Assembly (NCBI GenBank): GCA_964017145.1
Contig: OZ024851.1
Coordinates: 2,728,001-2,792,000 of the forward strand
From: Agrocybe praecox
Taxonomy: Eukaryota; Basidiomycota; Agaricomycetes; Agaricales; Agrocybaceae
Reading direction: 5' to 3'
DNA: 64,000 nt
Part shown: one piece after another, positions 1 through 10,500 of the stretch
Layout: every line of letters begins with the position of its first letter
How positions within the stretch are numbered: the first letter of the stretch is position 1
Translations under genes and position numbers: made by a program
Notes under the pieces: generated by a model
The model's input: only the letters and a program-made list of their open reading frames with translations
Told to the model about the DNA's origin: nothing
The model's database searches: none

Positions 1-922
1 GCGCAAGGAGACGGAGGCCAACAAGAAAGAGGCGGAGACAAGGGCGAAGGAAGCCAAGTTGAAGGAAGTGGCAGAGGAAACGAAGAAGATGCAAGAGGAG
101 GTCGCTAAGATCGCGGAGGAAGCGAGAGAGAAACAGGAAAATCTCAAACGATTAGAGGAGGCTCTCAAGCTCAAGGAAGGCGAGTTGCACAGGTGGGAAG
201 CGAGCCTCCAAGCAGAAAAGAATGCCACTAGCCACAGGATCACAAAGGCCAACAAAATTCTCCGAAAAGCACGAGCGAAAGAGGAGGGGATGAAAAAACT
301 GGAACATGAAACGAAACGAAACGAGGAAAGAATTCGAGAAAGAGAAACAGCCATCTCTTTGCGAGAGACGGCATTGAAATCACGCGAGGTCGAGATGTCA
401 AAAATCTTTGACGCCGTTCAGGAACATATGTCTGAGATCGGCGAGGATCAGCAGCCGGAGCCAATGAGATACAAAACTCCGGATATTCTTCATCGACAAG
501 GCGAATCCATCGACGGCAGCAGCGACTTTTGTGAGAATCGGCAAAGCTACCACTCCGCTTCTACGACTTTCACTATGAGTTCTATATCAAGCATTAGCAG
601 CATTGGCGCTCTAAAATCTCAGTGGGAATTATACCAGGAAAGGGTAAAACAAGAAGAAAGCAACTCTGATGATTTTATTGGGGAAACTCTCATGGTCACC
701 GAAGGCTCTACAAGCAGCATTATGGGCAATCAACGTCAACAATCACGGGCACAAGGTTTTAATGGTGCGGAAGGTGCTCCCCATTCCAAGCCTCAGCCAC
801 CCCACCTTCGGCTCTGGATTCCTTCAAGTTCACCGGACCCCCGTCCTTCATCATCCGGTTCCATTGCTCCACGTCCAATTGCATCTGGATCTTCATCGAC
901 ACCCGTTCTCGACGAGTTATAG
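1..922 (+). CDS. Coiled-coil family member A, 3' part only, cut by a transposon
   Basis: The reading frame is open from the first base, so the gene begins left of the window; the visible part is about 307 codons. It holds the last part of a Glu/Lys/Arg-rich coiled coil (to about base 430), then a Ser/Thr-rich stretch and the family tail 'LRLWIPSSSPDPRPSSSGS'. It is closely similar to the ends of B, C and D downstream. Compared with them the frame stops early: after '...STPVLD' it reads 'EL' and stop. Those last codons belong to the inserted Mutator-like element that starts at 914, and the original last codons now lie at 6546-6596. Compared with D, a block of the coiled coil is missing near base 150. 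Function unknown; probably still translatable, about 14 residues shorter than it was. Confidence 0.8.
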   Translation, partial: RKETEANKKEAETRAKEAKLKEVAEETKKMQEEVAKIAEEAREKQENLKRLEEALKLKEGELHRWEASLQAEKNATSHRITKANKILRKARAKEEGMKKLEHETKRNEERIRERETAISLRETALKSREVEMSKIFDAVQEHMSEIGEDQQPEPMRYKTPDILHRQGESIDGSSDFCENRQSYHSASTTFTMSSISSISSIGALKSQWELYQERVKQEESNSDDFIGETLMVTEGSTSSIMGNQRQQSRAQGFNGAEGAPHSKPQPPHLRLWIPSSSPDPRPSSSGSIAPRPIASGSSSTPVLDEL

Positions 923-957
923 TTCGATGGGTACAACTCAGATTAGATCTGATCAAC
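905..957 (+). repeat. Left target duplication (905-913) and left inverted end of the MULE
   Basis: GTTCTCGAC at 905-913 is host sequence, part of the '...VLD' codons of gene A. The element end starts at 914 with GAGT and pairs with the right end after two one-base gaps and one mismatch in the outer 11 bases. The stop codon of gene A (920-922) lies inside this end. Confidence 0.85.
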
Positions 958-1295
958 CGGAAATGCCCGCGGACACGAGGCAGTGTTCGATAAGTGGCTA
1001 ACAGGAGTACACGTAAGCCTGGTTAACTACTTATTCATCTACTACTACTTACTGCATGCTAACTTCGTGGACCGATTGGATATTGTATTACTGGTATAAA
1101 CGATTTAGATCGTTCGCGGCAGAGAGCGGCAGAGACATAACGCACTGGGTACGTTGATTATCACTCGGGTCTATCTTTTGCTTATCTTTTTGAACACCAT
1201 GTTGAAGTTTTGCCAGGCTTATTACATTCATAACGACATGAATTGTAGTATAGTACTGTGTAATATGTACAGAGAAAATATATCTTTTAGTGCTC

Positions 1296-4200
1296 TTATC
1301 CCAATGCCCCCTCGAGACTGCTGTATCTTGAAATAAGATGTAGTGGTACTGGTTTATGGATACTAATGCCATCCCATACATCATTGTGGCTGAAGAAATG
1401 TTCGAAAAAGGGCTGCTCGTCGCCGTCGGTGCTAGCTGGAAACATTTGTTCTTCAAGGTATGGGTCATAGTCAGGTTCGCATTGAATATTTGTAAGTTCT
1501 TCTAACATTTGAAACACAGGTCCATCTTGACAAGGGTGACAAGACGGTATGCTGGACCCGGTGGGCAGTGAAGGAAGTTCAACTACGTGTTGAATTATGG
1601 TAGGGCCTAATTCGGATGGTGGCTCCGTCAGAGGTGCTGAGGTGCTTGTTTTATTGGTCTTCAACTGGACGTTGGCTGCGAAGTGGGTTCAATAATTAAA
1701 TGAACCACTCAAAATTCAAATTATTGATACTCACTTGTTCGAAAATAAGAGCGCCTCGCACGTTCAAAATCCGTTGAAAGCTGGTCGCGCGCATATATAC
1801 CCTCGGTCGCGCAAAGGGATAAGGTTGTCATTGCACGAAAGTCGTAATTCATCCCCCGGGCAATTGCACCAGTGACACTGAGGTTTACTCCGTCGCGTGC
1901 AATATTTTCATGTCCTTGTTCGTTTCCATTTGTGTCCCTTGGTGCGGCCTTCCAGATGTCGCGTGGTATCAGACTCATGGGCTGATATAAAGCAGGTAGG
2001 GCGAATTTATTTGTGACTCTCTTGTCCTTGAGCCATGCTGATATCAAGTGCAATTTAGATCTTGAGTAAAGGGTTGAATGTGAGTGAAAAGTGGTGTCAA
2101 CTACCTCTTGCCTTTTTCCCTCCTCCTTCAATCACTTTGAATGCATGGTCAAGATCTGGATGAGGTTCTGATGAAGCTATGCTTAACATAGCTTCACGTA
2201 CATCTTTCGAAATTTGTGTTCTCATTTCTGTGATTTTTCGTCGGAAGTGAACGTAGCATTCACGAAAGAAACGTCGCAGGTGGTCATATGCATCTAGATC
2301 TTTTAGCATCCGTCCACTCTCTCTTGGACACATTTGATAGCTGGATTCGCAAAGGGATTGACAAAACATGCCTGCTCCTAATCACGTAGTTGTCCCTTAT
2401 TAGTAGTCCATCCATTTTAATTATCATCGCAACATACCCAAGGCTTGGCCTTTGTGTGCGTCTGCCACCCATACATGAAATCCTTCCCCGTGAATGTGTA
2501 AAAACCGTGGGGGCATACCCGTGTCTTCTTCGGAAATCTGAAAAATACGTTTAAAAAGGATCAAGTGTGCTTCAGCCGACTGTGACGTCGTCAGTGCTCG
2601 CACACCAACAACCGCTGGATTTTGACATCAGTACAGGTTCAATTAAAATTTGAAAAACAGAAAGGGAGTAACGAACATCGCATACAAACTGTATCCCAGC
2701 CCTCCATCTCGAACTCTTGCCAGTCACCTTGCACTCGTTTGAACGAAGTGTCAATTGCAAGATATTTTGAGTTCATTAGCCAAGTTGCCATTGCCGGCGA
2801 CATGCATACAATAAGGTAAAATGTTTTTCCATTTGCTAAAATGTGCTCTTCAGCACAGCGAACATATTTTGCACTTCTCGGCAATTCTTTATGTTGTTCT
2901 ACAAGTCTAATAGCACCTGCAGCACTACCAGTTAGATGTTGGTATTTTGACATTGAAGCACAGATACCTTTAAATCCTGTCCCGTCGGGATACAGTCCCT
3001 TTTGTACGGTTTGAATTATTCTTCGAACATGATCCAAGTTACCAAGTGATGGATGTAGGTCCGAGAACGATGGATCATGGATATGGGTCCATTTCAATGC
3101 TTTACGAAGGGTCTGAATAAAACCTGCATCAATAAGAATTTTCCTTGGTGTTGCATCTGCGAGTTTCCAGCCTAGCTCTTCTAGAACAGAGGTAAAGAAA
3201 TTATGGATTGAAGGTGGGGTTTTCAAGGGAGGAGGATCAGGATGTGAGTGAGGATTTCTTGATACAATCGCAACATAAGGACACTTTGTCATATCATAAG
3301 GTGTGTATATCTTGAAAATTACGGGACAGGGTCTGCCCGTAGAAGAGAGAGTTCCAGGGCGAAGTTGCCCGTCAGAAAAGCGGTGATAATATGCTGAACA
3401 GAACAAAAGGTATTTTCAGAGTTCAGTAGCCACGAAATCAGGAACATTACTTACGACAAAGCTGTCTCTGAGCAGATGCTGAAGCAGTGTAACTACATGC
3501 AATGAGAGGTCCATAATTTTTTGACAAAGCGTCATTTTCTATAAGAGAAATTGTGTATGTATCGTTTGTGAGTAGTGCTTGAAGATATGGTATATCAAAG
3601 GTGTCCAGCTGATTCAAAAAGATATGTGATTTATCTTGCGATGAGCGGTACTGACATCTGAAATTTTATGATAGAGTTGTTAGTACTGATGAAGATCGAA
3701 AGAGAGAGTGCATACCGGATTACTGGTCTATTGTACAGATCGAACTCGAGTATTAATTTCCCCTTACACTGTTGAGAGTTTCTTGTCCTTCGGCGTGTAT
3801 TAAGCTTGCTTTTTGTTGTCGAGTTGGAGGCATCTGAATCCGACATATCTGAGTCTGAGTCATTGATAATGTCATTCGCGTCTAGTGACATAGAGATAGC
3901 TTCTCGAAAATCATCATTTTTGCCATATGGCTCAAACGCGCATCCAGTATCGTTCAGCGCACAGAAGAATGCAAGTGTTTTGTTAAAAACTTCCCGTCCT
4001 GGATAAGTGAGGATGTGGTTCGATGACGCAGAGGCAATATTTGTGGCTGGAGCCTGCACCGACTGCGACTTCATTTCACATATCTTAATACCTTTACCTA
4101 TAAATCGTGGTTGCAAAATTTAGTCGAGGGATATAATTTAGAAGGTAATGCGGGAGACACATACATGAGGTATATCTTTCATGGCAATAAACGGATTCAC

Positions 4201-4519
4201 CATTTTTTCCGACGAGAAAGGAACCACATGCTGAATTTTCCCGAGAAGTTTGAGGATTTCCAAGTGAGTATTGAATGTTTTCTTTTGGATGAACAAAGCA
4301 ACCAGATTCGGGGACTGCAAAACGATGAAGTACCGCTTCGCTTTTTATAAGGCCAGTAGCAGGGTACTCAACAACGGAGCCTTGCGGATGCTCTACAAAA
4401 AAATGAACATAATTCTGGCGGTTGATACAGTTCAGTCCGCTCGCAATCTCGCCATGCGTAAACCTGCGCGGTGGAGGTGCAGTATATGGATATCCTTGAA
4501 TTAGAGGAATATCTACCAT
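1296..4519 (-). CDS. Mutator-like transposase, 8 exons, 926 aa
   Basis: Exons on the minus strand are 4519-4165, 4097-3716, 3657-3455, 3393-2686, 2614-2438, 2377-2105, 2037-1735 and 1675-1296. They sum to 2781 nt with no stop, and all introns are GT-AG. Residues about 90-135 are rich in Cys and may bind zinc. A WRKY/GCM1-like pattern (C-P-Y-V-A-I-V...N-P-H-S-H) lies near residue 360. The DDE core shows 'YLAIDTSFKR' (first Asp, about 528) and 'VWVADAHKGQALG' (second Asp, about 600). Later motifs are 'ECYVHFRRKI' (Cys/His pair of MULE transposases) and 'DTNGNEQGHENIARDG', where the third acid is likely. The protein would cut and move this element. The start is the first ATG in the open first exon. 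Nothing looks broken; I could not tell whether it is expressed. Confidence 0.85.
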
Positions 4520-4717
4520 AGTTAAGTACACATTAAACGATGAAGCGTTGAGATAGAGGTGACAAAAGAACGCGAGCGCAGAAGTCAAATGCGCTGCGCA
4601 GGGGCCATGGAACACAAATATTTGCGTATAGAAGGGGGGGACTCTAGCAACGGAAAACTGGAAAATTCAGATTTCTTACATAAAATAGCAGGTTAAAGTG
4701 TACATACATTACTTAAA

Positions 4718-6150
4718 ATGGCCAAGAAAGGAAACCATGCCCTTTTGAAACTACGAAAAAGTCATCAAAAAGACTTATACAATGATGGTGATCGAAATGC
4801 TTACCTACAAGTTATGGGGGTCCCTGAAAGAGCATAAAAAACCCCCAACCCGCAGCAAAAACGACCACATCTAACACTAACTTGCAACACCAATATTTAC
4901 CCATGGAAGGTGTTTTCTTTGCTCCGCGCGAAGCTCAGCGACGAAGCCAAGACGTTGTTGTATATTCACGGATGGCAAGGACTGTCTGTTCAATTGCCTG
5001 GTATGTTCTTAAGACCGAAGTTGAGAAATCTTTGCAACTGACATACCATGTAGGCCGCTATCCTCTCGTGGCCGCATCACCAACCTTAAACAATATCTTG
5101 ACAATAAGAGCATTTTTATCGAATGTTTCTGTGGTATGGTATCGGATGAGCCTCGTCCATGCCGTATCGTTGTCCAAAGAACGTGCAACAGTATCGTGGC
5201 ATACTGCTTCTTCAAAGATAGTCAGTGCGGGTTTACGGGTAAGCCGTTAGCTGGCAAGGGAGTAGTCACAGCCATTATTAACCCTAATACTGCGTAGTCA
5301 ATCTTACACGCAAAAGAGAGACAACAAACCTAGTCTCAGAGTACAGACATATACCCTATTCGAGTTGTACGTTACTGCTAGTGTTCGAGAAACAAAGAAT
5401 ATTACTTACCGTGTCTTCAGTGAATGGAGAACGTCCAAAAATGGCACCCTATCTTCTAATGTTTGAGCAGAGAGTCAATCGAAAGGAAGTGGCACCTTAC
5501 TTTGAGGGATACCTCGGTGAATCATCATACGAGTATGGCGGGACAAAACAGTTGAATAGTGGGAATGTCGCTGTTCCTCGAAGCTTTGCATCATTGCTTA
5601 AAGTAAGTTATCGATTGAACAACTCACTATATTGTCCATATTAATCCTCATCTTTCCGATGTAGGGCACCGAGCGTAACATGGATGATGTATACAAGACG
5701 TTGGCGAACCTAGGTTCTCCCTCGCATAGGGTACCAAGATATTACCATGGCCCAAGCTCAAACAAGAACTACTTCGAGATTGACGACCCCTACTTTGATG
5801 AAAATTATATGGATGATCTCTTACTTTGTCAAGGACACTCACCAGAGGAAATACGCGTCCGTCCACCCATCGATATCAAACCCATGACCATCCTTCAAGC
5901 CGAGTCCAAATCCCGAGCCACGGAAATAGGGACCTATGACAAGGTATCAACTGGAGGGTCTGGAAAAGGAAAGGCGAAAGCAATGCTTACTGACCCAACC
6001 GAGGAATACATCGCGCGTCTTCGAGCAGGAGGAGGTCTGACCAAAAACGAGCTCTGGGGGATTGTGGATCAATGTAAAGTGTGCCACAATTACTTCCTGG
6101 CATCGAAAATGGAGGGGCATCTTGAGCAGTGCGAGGTCCTTGAGCTTTAG
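4718..6150 (+). CDS. Second gene of the MULE: putative protein with GRF-like and C2HC zinc fingers, 387 aa
   Basis: Proposed exons are 4718-4810, 4910-5004, 5054-5238, 5298-5602 and 5665-6150, giving 1164 nt with no stop. The donors at 4811 (GTTATG) and 5005 (GTTCTT) are weak and were chosen because they keep the frame; the others are standard. The third exon encodes a pattern C-F-C-G ... Y-C-F-F-K-D-S-Q-C-G-F, resembling a GRF-type zinc finger. The last exon ends in C-x2-C-x11-H-x3-C ('CKVCHNYF...EGHLEQC'), a likely second zinc site. The gene is divergent to the transposase, with about 200 bp between the start codons, so the two may share a promoter region. It might help transposition or be captured cargo; I do not recognise a named family. 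A host origin cannot be ruled out from sequence alone. Confidence 0.6.
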
Positions 6151-6489
6151 GAAGCAGATTGAGGAGTCCCGAGATTCAACTTGAAGAGGGATTGGGAGAG
6201 GAGACGATTGGGAGTGGTGGTATAGAAAGAGCATTGAGCAAGGATTTCGCAACGTGAACGGCGTGGTAAACAATGTCACGTGCTCCGCTTGAGCGCGTCA
6301 TGGATATGTTTGACGGATTCTTGCACCAGCTTAGTTGTAAAATAATAACAGTTATTATAACCATCCTCAGTTATTCAAAACAATAAGATTTCGCATGTGT
6401 AAAACGTTTCTAAACAATTTCTAAAATAATAGTATGGATTCTGTTGATTCTGTACGTTTTTGGTAATCTTGGTAAGCAGATCGCATCAG

Positions 6490-6545
6490 ATCTTGGTCAG
6501 ATCCGCATCTGAGTTGTACCCATCGACACTGTACTCGTTCTCGAC
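6490..6545 (-). repeat. Right inverted end of the MULE and right target duplication (6537-6545)
   Basis: Read on the minus strand from 6536, the sequence starts GAGTACAGTG and then runs into the 19-base core shared with the left end. GTTCTCGAC at 6537-6545 repeats 905-913. The boundary could shift by one base because of shared bases at the junction. Confidence 0.85.
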
Positions 6546-6596
6546 ATACCCGTACCTAATGGACGGCGAAGACCCAACAAGGCCACCGGTTCATAA
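6546..6596 (+). pseudogene. Severed last codons of gene A
   Basis: Directly after the right target duplication the sequence encodes 'IPVPNGRRRPNKATGS' and stop, nearly the same as the C-termini of B, C and D. It is the piece of gene A stranded downstream of the transposon. The matching family 3' flank continues to about 6740. Confidence 0.85.
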
Positions 6597-6742
6597 TCCA
6601 CGGCCTGAGTTGATGGCGTCTAATTTTTCGATTCTTTCATTGACCTCGTTTTCTCATTGATAATATAATATCTATTATTTTCTGCACAAAATTTGGAGAT
6701 ATTGGAATCCACGAACACATCCTTTCGTAGAACGAGTGCTAT

Positions 6743-7049
6743 CGCAGAGAATATGGTTGAAATATGATCGAGGGTGTTCCAGTATGAGCATTTTCTTAAA
6801 AAGAATAGTAGATGAAGTGTGGTATTACGTGTAGAAGAAATATTGAAGAAATAGGGAAAACAAAGTGAAAACCGTGACGCGACGCGATTCGCTACATGTC
6901 ATTATATCGTGTGGGAATTTGAATTTGAACCAATTTTCAGCGCGTCACTTTCCTTCACTTACGCTCCCACTCGGTACACAATAATAACCCCACACGCTAA
7001 TCCTTGTAATTTCTATATATAACAAACGGGAACATCCTTCAACTTGATA
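6743..7049. repeat. Duplicated intergenic block, copy 1 (upstream of B)
   Basis: Starts 'CAGAGAATATGGTTGAAATA' and runs to the TATA-like stretch and 'CATCCTTCAACTTGATATG'. The same block lies at about 19137-19970 upstream of D, where it is interrupted by about 520 bp. This is direct evidence that the B and D units arose by tandem duplication. Confidence 0.85.
7014..7022 (+). promoter_or_regulatory. TATA-like element upstream of B
   Basis: TATATATAA, inside a block conserved upstream of D (19933-19941). Its conservation between copies suggests a core promoter. It lies about 490 bp before the start codon, so a long leader is implied, possibly with an intron starting at the GTATGT near 7396. 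Confidence 0.4.
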
Positions 7050-7232
7050 TGAATAATCATAATTATAAGCTTGACTACAAACGAGGCGATTTGGCCAGAC
7101 AATCAAACAATGACTACCACCTCCAAGGTCGAAAGCCAAAAGATACAGAAAATGTGATTACTCTTCATCGCACAGGAATACCAAGCTCGCATAATACAAG
7201 ATGTACAAGAACTACATACTTAGAAGCATCGC

Positions 7233-7510
7233 AGAGCAGTGCATGCCGTTGATGCTGTGCGTGTGATTGTGCGTGGCTACAATGAGGCTAGTTGGGAATC
7301 TTTTGGGGAGGTTTGTCTACATATATTTCAATTTTCGTGCGACTAATCCTTCCACCCGTATTGTAGACAAAAATTATCTGAAAATTTGGGAGAGGTATGT
7401 GATCAGCCTAGCTTTAGCACAGTCACAAAACGACTTTGTTCTAGGTCTTACTGAAATATTGCATTTCTCTTTCTTGTCTTATCTACGTAAGGATCGCACC
7501 GATATCCGGA
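7233..7510. repeat. Duplicated 5' leader block, copy 1
   Basis: The 280 bases before the B start codon match 21303-21563 before D ('AGTGCATGCCGTTGATGCTG' onward). Both copies contain a GTATGT that could be a leader-intron donor. Between 7050 and 7232 B has sequence not found upstream of D. Confidence 0.8.
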
Positions 7511-10500
7511 ATGGAAAGCCACCATCGTCCAAGTTCCAGCCAGTCGTCTGCCAGCTATTTTCCTACCGCAGTCAGGCCACGGAGTACGAACGATGCTAAT
7601 GATTTGGAACCAAATGAGGAATGGAAAAAGTCGCTATATAAACGAATTGAGGATGACCTACGCTATATGTTTGCCGATACAGACAATCAGCGCGATGTTG
7701 AGCTCGCCAAAGCGCCATCGGAAAGAGACCGTATCGAGAAGGAGCACCACACTGCACATGTTTATATTCGGGCACTGGCGATGGAACAGTACCATTATCA
7801 GCTGAAGAAAGAGCGCAATCAACGCCGATGGCTCGCTGGTATCCCTGTCGACTCCGAATGGTCGGAAATCTTTGTGAAGGAACAGCAGAAAATTATGGAC
7901 AAGATCAAGCGGGATGATGATGGGAGTTCATTAGAAGGCCGTGCGGCAAGTCCTCCTCCAGCGACACCGTCGCCTCGACCGACGACATCATCCCAGGATG
8001 CTACTCCGTCTCGACCATCTCCTTTGCAGCAGAAGTTTACCACGGAGGAACGTAAAGAAATTACTTCTGCGGCGCGACCTATTCGTAGAGTCTCTGACGC
8101 ACATCGAAATGCCGAATCGTCAACGTCGCATGACCCCGAGGAAAGGCGGCGCACAGCGTCTAGTAGCGGTAGTATCAGTCGTCGGCATGCGCGAGACCGA
8201 TCGTCACATCCTACTATGCCAGCAGCTCTTGTCGTGGAACCGGAAGATACACTGGCAATGCCACCCGCAGTACCAATACCGCCGCCATCAACATCGCCGT
8301 CCTCTTCCCGTCAGAGACTGTATTCGCAGTCTTCTGATAAGCCTCCACCACCCCCAAATGACAGGATGGAAAGTTCTTTGGGTCGGCCATCAGGCCCAAT
8401 ACGATCTGTGAGGTCTGACAGGAGTACGCGCGCTTCGCCTGCTCCCGAAATGTGGAAGCCATCGGTTAATCTCACTGAAGATACCATCAGTCCTTCTACC
8501 CCTCTACCTGCGCCCCCACCAAGTTCTTCTGCTAAATCCGTCAATCTTGGCCGTCGGGGTAGTACTGCGAGTATGCGGTGGACTGGCTATGGTGTAAGCA
8601 TCCGACCTTCAATTACTGAGACGATACCGGAAAAAGTAGACGGTGTCCTGGAGGATAAAGCATCAGAGAAAGATGCGCATCAACAGAAGAATCTCGACAA
8701 TAACGGTGTCGCAAGCACTAAACGTAGACTTTCAGTGAAACAAGAGAAACGGCCTCAGCGTCGGCGGGATAGTAAAGCGAGTATACCTGACAATGCAACA
8801 TCACGCCAAGACGAACCGCCTCACGTATCGCGACCTCCTTCAGTTTCCGCAGCCTCTTCTTCGACATTCTCAAACCATCCTGGTCCATCTTCATCTGCGA
8901 CGATGCATTATGCAACATCTTCCTCTCCTGTGAAACCATCAAGTCTCAACCAACAGTATAATCCTCCAAGTCGTGTTCTGTCTCGTTCAGGTAGTAACGG
9001 CTCTTTCCCCTCGGGCGATTCAGACAGATATTATTCTGGCATAGACCGACCAAATCAATCTGCATCTTACACTGAACCATATCACACTCTGTCATCTAGA
9101 TCAACTCCACACGATCGCGAACATGCTTATCCCGGCCCCAGAGACCCTTCGTATTCTGCACGACCATCTCACCCTCCTTCGCAAGCCAGATCACCTTATG
9201 GCGATGATAGACGATATTACTCTGGAATAGATGGATATTACTCTGGAATAGACCGACCAAATCAATCTGCATCTTACACTGAACCATATCACTTTCCGTC
9301 ATCTGGGTTGGCGAAGAGGGAGAGTGGGGAGGATGATGAGTGTGTAGATAGTGATAGCAATGATGGGGAAGAGGAGGAAATTTTGGGAGAGGAAGAAGGA
9401 GAGGATGGAGAGGAGGAGGAGCAAGAAGAAAGCGAGGAAGATGAAGAAAGCGAAGAGGGGGAAGAATCGGATCGCGCTGGGTTAACGGACGCGGACGCGA
9501 ACTCTGATCGAAGAAAACTTATTCTGAGCGATAACACGCTCCTTGACGCTAAGAGGCTCATCGGCATCAAGATGAAGGAGCTGGAACGTGCGAGGCAGGA
9601 GGAGAGAAAGATAGAGCAGCTTGCTGCGCAGCGACAGGCTCAAAGGCAGGCGGAGAAAGAGTCGCAGGTGAAGAGCTATCAATCGAAGGCGAAGAAGTTG
9701 GAGGAGGCGCGGTTGAAGCAGGGTCGGGAGGAGGAAGCAGCTAGGTTGAAGGAAGAGGCGCGTGTGAGAGAGGAGGAGGCCGCTGAGCTAAGGGAGGCGG
9801 CTAGGTTAGCTTCTTCCTCAGCTAAGCGGTTGGCGGCGGAGGAGGAAGAGGCTGAGAAGTTGGCTGCTGAGGAAGCTGCTCGTTTGGAGGAGGAGGAGCG
9901 GGAGCGGGAAGAGGAGCGTTTGCGTGAGGAAGAGGAAAGGGAAGCACGGAAGGAAGAGGAGCGTCTGGAGCAGGAAAGGATAGAGGAGGAAATTAGGCTG
10001 AAGGAGGTGGAGGCGCTGAGGAGGGCAGAAGAGGCTAAAAAGAAAGAGTTTGAGATCAAGCAGAGGGAGGACGACCTCAAGAAGAAGACAAACGAAGCGA
10101 AGAAGTTGGAGAAGGATGCTGCTAGGAAAGCAGAGCAAGCCAAGCGCAAGGAGACGGAGGTCAACAAGAAAGAGGAGGAGACAAGGGCGAAGGAGGCCAA
10201 GTTGAAGGAAGTAGCAGAGAAAACCAAGAAGATGCAAGAGGAGGTCACTCAGATCGCAGAGAATCTCAGACGATTGGAGCAGGAGACTAGAAAGAAAGAA
10301 CAAGAAATTCAGGAGCGGGAGCAGGCTTTGGCTCGTCGTGAAGAAGAGCTCAAGCGGCGAGAGGCAGAAGCGAGACAGAAGGAAGAAGAAGCGAAGCTCA
10401 AGGAGCAGGACGCTAATTTGAAGGAGTTGGCCGCTCAGGAGAAAGAGGCAGAGGCGCGAGAGGATTTAAAGGAACGAGAGGCGAAGGCAAAACGGAAAGA

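Larger units (their letters stand above)
914..6536. mobile_element. Mutator-like (MULE) DNA transposon, apparently autonomous, two genes
   Basis: The element is 5623 bp long. Its ends are inverted repeats starting GAGT and sharing TCGATGGGTACAACTCAGA (924-942 and the complement of about 6508-6526); weaker similarity extends to about 45 bp. It is flanked by the direct repeat GTTCTCGAC (905-913 and 6537-6545), a 9-bp target duplication, which fits the 9-11 bp usual for Mutator elements. Joining the flanks across one copy restores the tail seen in the paralogues B, C and D. Inside are a minus-strand transposase with all exons open and a plus-strand gene with five open exons. Intact frames and an exact target duplication suggest a recent insertion. 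Confidence 0.88.

Noticed and set aside
2572..2819. Small ORFs on both strands within the MULE transposase
   Set aside because: They cover intron 2615-2685 and parts of the flanking exons in other frames.
914..6536. KDZ-type (Kyakuja/Dileera/Zisupton) element as the identity of the insertion
   Set aside because: The transposase shows a WRKY/GCM1-like His pair, D-T-S-F-K and C-x-V-H-F motifs and a 9-bp duplication, all fitting Mutator-like elements better.
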